The notes beneath the pieces are model-generated. The model had not been told where the DNA came from, ran no database searches, and saw nothing but the letters and a program-made list of their open reading frames with translations. This document shows positions 14,797 to 19,587 of a stretch of DNA of 19,587 nucleotides, one piece after another. Position 1 is the first letter of the stretch. Every line of letters begins with the position of its first letter. A program made the translations under genes and the position numbers. The DNA lies in NCBI GenBank assembly GCA_035483935.1, contig DATHPK010000333.1:1-19587 (forward strand), written 5' to 3'. This DNA comes from Bog-473 sp035483935 (GTDB taxonomy: Bacteria; Actinomycetota; Acidimicrobiia; Acidimicrobiales; RAAP-2).

Positions 14797-15006
14797 GTGC
14801 TCAACGGTGTTCAGGGGATGATCGGGGATACCGCCCTGGTGACCAAGGCCATTGACGGCGCGCATCACCCCGGGCGGATCCGGGCCAGGGGCGAAGAGTG
14901 GCTGGCAATCCCTTTGGATCCCGAAGCCTGTATCCCCGTAGGGACCAACGTCGTTGTTGCCGACGTCGAGCGAGGGCTGCTCGTCGTCTACGCCAGCGAC
15001 ATCTAG
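14797..15006 (+). CDS. Minimal NfeD-like OB-fold protein
   Basis: A 69-residue protein corresponding to only the C-terminal OB-fold domain of NfeD proteins: MIGDTALVTKAI...GRIRARGEEWLAIP, then VGTNVVVADVERGLLVVYA. Larger NfeD proteins also carry a protease and membrane region, which this one lacks. It sits 14 nt before an SPFH gene, the classical NfeD-stomatin pairing, and probably works with it at the membrane. The start is GTG, 12 nt after the crotonase stop; AAGGTGGAG upstream may serve as ribosome site. Confidence 0.8.
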   Translation: MLNGVQGMIGDTALVTKAIDGAHHPGRIRARGEEWLAIPLDPEACIPVGTNVVVADVERGLLVVYASDI

Positions 15007-15020
15007 AAGAGAGGTACCCC

Positions 15021-16055
15021 ATGTTCGCATCGGCAGGAGAAGTGCTGGGGATCGTCATTGTGGCCGCCCTGGCTGCGGTCGGGATCGTCACCCTGTTTGC
15101 CTCGCGGTTCATCAAGATCGTCCAGCAGGGAAGCGTGGGCGTGGTCAAGCGCCTCGGCGAGTTCAAGACGGTAGGCCAGCCGGGCCTGCACGTCCTCACA
15201 CCCTTCATCGACAAGATGGAAAAGGTCGACGTGCGCGAGTTCCCCATGACGGGCGACCAGCAGGCGGTCATCACCAAGGACAACGTGTCCCTGCAGGTGA
15301 GCGCCACAATCTTTTGCCAGGTGATCGACGTCAGGAGCGCACTCTTCGAGATCAACGACTTCCAACTGGCCGTCGACCAGCTCTCGCGTACGGCGCTGCG
15401 GGCGGTGTTCGGGGAGCTCTCCCTCGACCAGGCGCTCTCCGAGCGCGAGACCATCAACAGTCGCATGCAGGACCACATGGCCGACGCGACCGCGAAGTGG
15501 GGCGTGCGGCTCAACCGGATCGAGATCCTCGACATCACCCCGCCGATGAACGTGGTGCAGGCGATGTCAGAGCAGAAGGAGGCCGAGCAGCACAAGCGCG
15601 CCGCCATTCTCAAGTCAGAAGGGGAGCAGCAGGCCGCCATCAACAGCGCCGGAGGGCGCAAGCAGGCGGCCGTGCTCGAGGCCGAGGGCGCCAAGCAGTC
15701 GGCCATCTTGCGGGCCGAGGCGCAGATGAAGGTCCTGGAGCTGCAGGCCGAGGGCGAGAAGAAGGCGCTGGAGCTCCGTGGCCAGGGCGAGGCGTCGCGC
15801 TTGACCTCGATCGACACCGCCACGATCAACCCCCACACGCTGGCCGTGCTGCAGCTCCGGGCGTTGCAGGACATCGCCGCCTCCGACAACGCCAAAGTTG
15901 TCGTGCCCTACGAGGCGACCAGCCTCATGGGCGCGGCCGAGGTCCTGTTGTCGACACTGCGCAAGGAAGACATGGGCGCCGCTAGCAATGGGAGTGCGCC
16001 GCCGGTCGCGACGCCGGCGAAGCCGCCGACCGGAGAGTTGCCGCCGCAGAGCTGA
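15021..16055 (+). CDS. SPFH/stomatin-like membrane protein
   Basis: The 344-residue protein has a transmembrane segment at about 8-27. An SPFH/band-7 domain follows: KIVQQGSVGVVKRLGEF, PGLHVLTPFIDKMEKVDVRE, ISAT-like VSLQVSATIFCQV, and the long helix LSRTALRAVFGELSLDQALSERETIN. Next are WGVRLNRIEILDITPP and a coiled coil rich in Ala, Glu and Lys (about 190-265). Such proteins oligomerise into rings in membrane microdomains and partner with NfeD. GAGAGG at 15009-15014 precedes the ATG. The tail is Pro/Ala-rich. Confidence 0.93.
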   Translation: MFASAGEVLGIVIVAALAAVGIVTLFASRFIKIVQQGSVGVVKRLGEFKTVGQPGLHVLTPFIDKMEKVDVREFPMTGDQQAVITKDNVSLQVSATIFCQVIDVRSALFEINDFQLAVDQLSRTALRAVFGELSLDQALSERETINSRMQDHMADATAKWGVRLNRIEILDITPPMNVVQAMSEQKEAEQHKRAAILKSEGEQQAAINSAGGRKQAAVLEAEGAKQSAILRAEAQMKVLELQAEGEKKALELRGQGEASRLTSIDTATINPHTLAVLQLRALQDIAASDNAKVVVPYEATSLMGAAEVLLSTLRKEDMGAASNGSAPPVATPAKPPTGELPPQS

Positions 16056-16071
16056 GGCAAGCCTTCGGGTC

Positions 16072-16086
16072 GGCTCTCCCAGAGCC
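16072..16086 (+). terminator. Hairpin after the SPFH gene
   Basis: GGCTCT-CCC-AGAGCC forms a perfect 6-bp stem 16 nt after the SPFH stop, inside a looser outer pairing GAGGC (16054-16058) with GCCTC (16096-16100). There is no T-tract, so termination is only suggested. Confidence 0.3.
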
Positions 16087-16125
16087 CGGATCGGAGCCTC
16101 GTCGCGCATCATCACCACAACCGTC

Positions 16126-16155
16126 GGGGGTTTCTCGCGTGGGTGTATACGCGCG
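16126..16155 (+). repeat. Motif GGGGGTTT..CGCG/CGCGTGGGT..ATA with an inverted counterpart at 16319-16355
   Basis: GGGGGTTTCTCGCG (16126-16139) and CGCGTGGGTGTATA (16136-16149) overlap on the plus strand. On the minus strand the same two motifs recur as GGGGGTTTCGCG (complement of 16319-16330) and CGCGTGGGTATA (complement of 16342-16353), each 2 nt shorter and in swapped order. The similarity extends over about 12 bases per motif, more than I expect by chance in so short a spacer. Confidence 0.5.
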
Positions 16156-16284
16156 AATGGCGAGGTTCGCTTGAAGAGGCCCTTCGGGGTGATTGCCGGT
16201 TGACGCGTCCTGGCGACTCGTGAACGGGGTCGCACGCCTCCCCGAACAAAACCCATGCCGCGAGTCGGGTTTGTCCCGGCCCTG

Positions 16285-16310
16285 TATACGCGGTCAGCGG
16301 GGCGCGTATA
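16285..16310. promoter_or_regulatory. Perfect inverted repeat TATACGCG-N10-CGCGTATA
   Basis: Arms at 16285-16292 and 16303-16310 are perfect 8-bp complements around a 10-bp spacer, an 18-bp centre-to-centre layout suited to a dimeric regulator on one DNA face. A further TATACGCG occurs at 16146-16153. It could be an operator or the first stem of an attenuator. Confidence 0.45.
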
Positions 16311-16335
16311 GGGGCAGACGCGAAACCCCCTTTTT
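16310..16335 (+). terminator. Possible intrinsic terminator or attenuator
   Basis: AGGGG (16310-16314) pairs with CCCCT (16327-16331) over a 12-nt loop, and four further Ts follow. It is the only T-run after a GC stem I noticed in the window. It could end read-through from the SPFH operon or attenuate a comM leader. Confidence 0.35.
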
Positions 16336-16435
16336 GGCATATATACCCACGCGCGAGCTCCGCCCGTCGCCGCGGTATTGCTGAAGAAGAAGGAATCTTC
16401 TCTTTCATCGGCCGCGCCCCGACCGTTCGCCGGGC

Positions 16436-17902
16436 ATGTTGGCAGCGATTACCTCCGCGACGCTGAGCGGTGCGCTCGGTTGTGCCGTTTCAGTGGAAGT
16501 CCATGTCTCAAACGGCCTGCCGGGATTCACCATCGTTGGCCTCCCCGATGCTGCGGTACGGGAAGCACGAGACCGCGTTCGAGCGGCCGTGCTCTCCAGT
16601 GGTTTGCCCTGGCCAATGACCCGAGTGACGGTGAATCTGGCCCCTTCCGGTATTCGCAAAGCCGGAGCAGGCCTCGATCTGCCGATTGCCGTCGGATTAC
16701 TCGTGGCGACGGGTCATCTGCCGCCCGATTGCACGGAAGGCCTGGCTTTTTGCGGTGAGCTCGGTCTGAACGGGTCGTTACGTCACGTGCCAGGGATGCT
16801 CGCACTGGCTGAGGCGGCTTCATCACCGGGCCTGGTCGTTCCACTCGTTGACGTCCACGAGGCGGCACTGATTCGGGGTACTGGCGTTCACGGCGTGGCC
16901 ACGCTCTCGGACCTGGTGTTGGTGCTCCGTCGACAGGCAGCTTGGCCCGCGCCGCCAGAGGCGGCATCGAGCGTCAACGTACCGACGGGCCCCGATCTCT
17001 CAGAGATCCGCGGCCAGATGGTGGGCCGGCGGGCGCTCGAGGTGGCGGCAGCCGGTCGGCATCACTTGTTGCTGGTTGGTCCCCCGGGTTCGGGCAAGAC
17101 GATGTTGGCCGAACGTCTGCCGAGCCTTCTTCCCCCGCTGAGCAAAGAGGAGGCATTGACCGTGTCCCGCGTCCATTCCAGCGCTGGCGGAGCACTACCC
17201 GTGGGAGGACTGATCGAACGCCCTCCGTTCCGAGCTCCTCATCATCAGGCCACCATTGTTGCCCTGGTCGGTGGGGGCAACTTCACATTTCGTCCCGGCG
17301 AGGTGAGTCTCGCCACCAACGGCATCCTCTTCCTCGACGAGCTTGGTGAGTTTTCGATCGCCGCGCTCGAAGCCCTGCGCCAGCCACTCGAAGAAGGGGT
17401 GATCCGGATCAACCGTGCCGGCGGCAGCATCACCTTTCCGGCGGACTTTCTGCTCGTCGCGGCGATGAACCCTTGTCCTTGCGGCGAGGGGGTGTTCGAC
17501 GGCGCGTGCAAGTGTTCGGTGGTCATTCGGGAGCGCTACCGTCGCCGCATCTCGGCGCCGTTCTTGGACCGGTTCGACTTGGTCGTCCCCATCAGTCGAC
17601 CGAGCGCCGAAGACCTGCTCTCGGAGGCTCCGGGTCAACCGTCGGCGGATGTCGCAGGTCGCGTTGCAGCGGCGCGCCAGCGGGCAGCTGCCCGAGGAGA
17701 CGCAGAGCCAGCGCTGACAGCCGAAGCCAGCGACGCCCTTCGCCAGAAGCTGCGAGACGGCGCGTTGAGCGCTCGCGGCTTCGTCAAGGTCAAGCGCGTG
17801 GCACAAACAGTGGCCGATTTGGAAGGAGCGGATGTCGTGACGTTCAATCATGTCTCTGAGGCGATTCGGTTGCGGGCCGGCAGGTCGGCGGTGATCGCAT
17901 GA
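16436..17902 (+). CDS. comM: YifB/ComM family AAA+ ATPase (Mg-chelatase-like helicase)
   Basis: ComM is a hexameric branch-migration helicase that extends integration of transformed DNA; homologues occur widely, including in bacteria not known to be competent. The 488-residue product has the N-terminal ChlI-like domain (SNGLPGFTIVGLPDAAVREARDRV... NLAPSGIRK). Walker A GPPGSGKT is at 215-222, then the FRAPHH segment, Walker B NGILFLDEL (about 295-303), and NPCPCG...CKC with four Cys that may bind zinc (347-360). RYRRRISAPFLDRFDL and a C-terminal helical Mg-chelatase domain follow. Its stop overlaps the dprA start (ATGA), so the two are coupled. Confidence 0.95.
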   Translation: MLAAITSATLSGALGCAVSVEVHVSNGLPGFTIVGLPDAAVREARDRVRAAVLSSGLPWPMTRVTVNLAPSGIRKAGAGLDLPIAVGLLVATGHLPPDCTEGLAFCGELGLNGSLRHVPGMLALAEAASSPGLVVPLVDVHEAALIRGTGVHGVATLSDLVLVLRRQAAWPAPPEAASSVNVPTGPDLSEIRGQMVGRRALEVAAAGRHHLLLVGPPGSGKTMLAERLPSLLPPLSKEEALTVSRVHSSAGGALPVGGLIERPPFRAPHHQATIVALVGGGNFTFRPGEVSLATNGILFLDELGEFSIAALEALRQPLEEGVIRINRAGGSITFPADFLLVAAMNPCPCGEGVFDGACKCSVVIRERYRRRISAPFLDRFDLVVPISRPSAEDLLSEAPGQPSADVAGRVAAARQRAAARGDAEPALTAEASDALRQKLRDGALSARGFVKVKRVAQTVADLEGADVVTFNHVSEAIRLRAGRSAVIA

Positions 17903-18957
17903 GCGAACTACCCGACGAGGCCTACGCCGTTGCCCTTGCGTTGCTCCCGAAGGTGGGCCCCGCCACGCTGCGCGAGCTGACTGCGGGCGAACACGGTCTT
18001 CCCGACGCGTGGGCGAGGATCACCGGCGCGACGGACGAGGCCCGCGAGGACGTGGAGCGGCACTGGCGACGCCACTGCGACCTCGGGATCACCGTCCTTC
18101 TCCAGGGTGACGCTCGATACCCCGAGCGCCTCTGCGATCTGCCATTTGCTCCGGCCGTGGTCTTTTGCCGCGGCAACCCTGCTGCATTGAGCTCCCATCC
18201 GACCGTGGCCTTGGTGGGCACCCGATCGCCGACTCGCTACGGCATCGGCGTTGCGGCGCAACTCGCGGCGGATCTCTCGGCGGCGCAGGTCAGCATCGTG
18301 TCGGGGCTTGCACTGGGCATCGACGGCGCAGCTCACGAAGGAGCTTGCGGCGCGGGAGCGCCCCCCATCGCGGTGGTGGCAGGCGGTGTCGACGAGCCTT
18401 ATCCGCGGCGACATGCTCGGCTCTGGCAACGAGTCAGTGAGCTCGGGGTTGTGGTTTCGGAATCACCAGCCGGCGGGCGGACGGAGAAGTGGCGTTTTCC
18501 CGTGCGCAACCGCCTCATGGCCGCACTGAGCGACGTCGTGGTTGTCGTTGAGAGCCGTCATCACGGTGGTTCGCGTCACACGGTCGATGCGGCGATGATG
18601 CTCGGCAAGGGGGTGGGTGCGGTTCCAGGATCGATCCGCAGCGTCGCGTCCGAGGGGACGAACGCACTGATGGCCGAAGGAGCCTTTCCCGTGTGTTCGG
18701 CGACGGATGTCCTGGTGGCGCTCTCGCTGCGGGGAGCTCATGTGCCGATTCCGAAGAAGCCCGCTGCCGGCGAGGTCGGAAAGGATCTGCCGCCCTCGGA
18801 GAAGGCGCTCTTCGACGTCCTGACCTTCGAGCCGACCTCGCTGGACGAGTTGGTTCGGATCTCGGGATTGGACTTCGCCGAGCTGTGCGGAGGACTCGAA
18901 CGGCTGGCCCAGGCCGGTTTGGCGCGTGACCTAGGGGGTTGGTGGGAGCGCGTTTGA
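17899..18957 (+). CDS. dprA: DNA-processing protein DprA
   Basis: DprA binds incoming single-stranded DNA and loads RecA during transformation. The 352-residue product has an N-terminal helical region (1-50), then the Rossmann-like core: VALVGTRSPTRYG (103-115), VSGLALGIDGAAH (134-146), VVAGGVDEPYPRRH, the RFPVRNRLMAALSDVVVVVES block and VGAVPGSIRS....GTNALMAEGA. A C-terminal winged-helix-like domain ends LERLAQAGLARDLGGWWER. The ATG overlaps the comM stop, so translation is coupled. No competence pilus genes are in the window, so DNA uptake itself is not shown. Confidence 0.95.
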   Translation: MSELPDEAYAVALALLPKVGPATLRELTAGEHGLPDAWARITGATDEAREDVERHWRRHCDLGITVLLQGDARYPERLCDLPFAPAVVFCRGNPAALSSHPTVALVGTRSPTRYGIGVAAQLAADLSAAQVSIVSGLALGIDGAAHEGACGAGAPPIAVVAGGVDEPYPRRHARLWQRVSELGVVVSESPAGGRTEKWRFPVRNRLMAALSDVVVVVESRHHGGSRHTVDAAMMLGKGVGAVPGSIRSVASEGTNALMAEGAFPVCSATDVLVALSLRGAHVPIPKKPAAGEVGKDLPPSEKALFDVLTFEPTSLDELVRISGLDFAELCGGLERLAQAGLARDLGGWWERV

Positions 18958-18991
18958 CCTGGGACGACAGGGGTACGAGCTGTCCGGGCCG

Positions 18992-18997
18992 TATTCT
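18992..18997 (+). promoter_or_regulatory. Candidate -10 box TATTCT
   Basis: TATTCT lies exactly 8 nt before GTG 19006, the same geometry as the smc, ffh, FKBP and crotonase genes. It supports that GTG over the in-frame ATG at 19039 as the true start and marks an independent transcript after dprA. Confidence 0.45.
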
Positions 18998-19005
18998 GCC
19001 TGGCC

Positions 19006-19560
19006 GTGGACGGACGCCCACTCAGGTTTCTGCAGGCCATGGACATCGCGGCCTTGCGGGCGGAGGCGGTGCGGGCGCAGCAGGAGGGGATCGGGGCGGT
19101 GTTGGTGGGTCCGGGACCGCTGGGCGACCCCTTTGTCCTTCTCGCTGGGCTGAGCGACGCCGTCCCCGGCGTGACGTTGGTGGCACGGGTGGTGCTGGGC
19201 GAGGATGGGCGGCACCCGAGCCTGTTGGCCCGGGAGGCGACGAGCCTGGACCTGGTGGACGGCGGCCGCACGGTGCTCTGTCTGGGGCCGCCCTTCGGAG
19301 CAGGGCTGGACGAGGCAATCGGGATTTGCCGCGCGATGTGGCGGGAGGGCACGGCGACGAGCGACGGGCCGGTCTATCCGGTTGCCGGCGCGGTGAATCG
19401 GCCGGCGCCGGTGGGCGAGGGCAGCCCGCTGCTCGCGCTGGACCTGACGGGGCCCGGCGCCCGGGACGAGGCCGGCGGAAGCGCGGCGTTGGCCGACATG
19501 GTCGTGGTCCGCGATGAGACGGGGGACGGCGGCGGGGTGTGGCGGTTGGAGCCGGCGTGA
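19006..19560 (+). CDS. Short luciferase-like-fold (LLM-like) protein, function unknown
   Basis: The 184-residue protein resembles part of the bacterial luciferase-like (F420/FMN) TIM barrel: LGDPFVLLAGLSDAVPGVTLVARVVL, then RHPSLLAREATSLDLVDGGRTVLCLGP, and later EAIGICRAMWREGTATSDGPVYPV..AVNRPAPV. The usual family length is 300-350 residues, so the N-terminal and central barrel parts are missing or highly reduced. No cofactor-binding residues can be assigned with confidence, and it may not be an active oxidoreductase. The GTG at 19006 is supported by the -10 box; ATG 19039 is the alternative. The stop overlaps a possible next start (GTGA). Confidence 0.65.
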   Translation: MDGRPLRFLQAMDIAALRAEAVRAQQEGIGAVLVGPGPLGDPFVLLAGLSDAVPGVTLVARVVLGEDGRHPSLLAREATSLDLVDGGRTVLCLGPPFGAGLDEAIGICRAMWREGTATSDGPVYPVAGAVNRPAPVGEGSPLLALDLTGPGARDEAGGSAALADMVVVRDETGDGGGVWRLEPA

Positions 19561-19587
19561 CGGACGTCGAGACGGCGCTCGCCGAGC
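19557..19587 (+). CDS. Start of a further gene, cut by the window edge
   Basis: GTG at 19557 overlaps the preceding stop (GTGA), as with three other gene pairs here, and reads VTDVETALAE to the window end. Ten codons are too few to identify it. A tyrosine recombinase (xerC) often follows dprA, but nothing visible tests that. Confidence 0.35.
   Translation, partial: MTDVETALAE

Larger units (their letters stand above)
16056..16435. other. 380-bp gene-free region rich in inverted repeats
   Basis: No ORF here resembles a protein, and no tRNA or known RNA fold is evident. AT-rich TATA cores stand out against the GC-rich background. The region holds a short hairpin after the SPFH stop (16072-16086), two groups of related motifs in inverted orientation (16126-16155 and 16319-16355), a perfect 8-bp inverted repeat (16285-16310), a terminator-like GGGG...CCCC-T structure (16310-16335) and a small hairpin AGAAG-GAAT-CTTCT at 16388-16401 just before comM. 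It probably combines the end of one operon with the control region of comM-dprA; no strong ribosome site precedes the comM ATG. Confidence 0.5.

Noticed and set aside
16056..16435. CRISPR array or tRNA in the pre-comM spacer
   Set aside because: No regularly spaced direct repeats and no cloverleaf pattern; the repeats are few and inverted.
16436..18957. comM-dprA as part of a new defence or uptake island
   Set aside because: Both are standard families in their usual actinobacterial neighbourhood, with no associated novel genes.

Overview
This is a GC-rich window dominated by housekeeping genes. The gene order follows a conserved actinobacterial layout: smc-ftsY, ffh, rpsP-KH-rimM-trmD-rplS, DUF2469-YraN, comM-dprA. 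A mycothiol-dependent-isomerase family protein, the Actinobacteria-restricted DUF2469 and TANNNT -10 boxes point the same way. The style resembles Acidimicrobiia or a relative, but that is an impression, not a computed placement.

Layout. (1) 1-5066, plus strand: smc, then ftsY overlapping its stop, then a small PLDc_N-like membrane protein preceded by a repeat-like spacer. (2) 5104-7545: a nitronate-monooxygenase-like flavoprotein (plus), facing a minus-strand pair of FKBP-type lipoprotein and MDMPI/DinB-fold enzyme. (3) 7607-10286: ffh, divergent from the FKBP gene and convergent with a minus-strand type IB topoisomerase. (4) 10560-13974, plus: rpsP, an acidic-tailed KhpA-like protein, rimM, trmD, rplS with a long acidic tail, DUF2469, YraN; lepB and rnhB, usual in this run, are absent. 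(5) 14002-16055, plus: a crotonase-fold gene, a minimal NfeD OB-fold protein and an SPFH/stomatin protein. (6) 16056-16435: a gene-free stretch rich in inverted repeats. (7) 16436-19587: comM-dprA, a short luciferase-like-fold gene, and the first codons of a further gene.

How the genes work together. FtsY and Ffh are receptor and GTPase of the signal recognition particle. RpsP, KhpA, RimM, TrmD and RplS form the ribosome and tRNA maturation block. Smc acts in chromosome segregation. DprA and the ComM helicase belong to DNA uptake and recombination. NfeD and SPFH proteins are typical membrane-microdomain partners.

Two core genes look damaged or unusual: smc carries an in-frame TAG at codon 107 while the rest of the reading frame is intact, and rimM has no ATG, GTG, TTG or CTG codon ahead of its conserved N-terminus. 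Sequencing error is the simplest explanation for both. Five genes share a TANNNT box exactly 8 nt before the start codon, suggesting leaderless or nearly leaderless transcripts. I see no clear new defence, mobile or biosynthetic system, and no CRISPR, tRNA, rRNA or insertion sequence.
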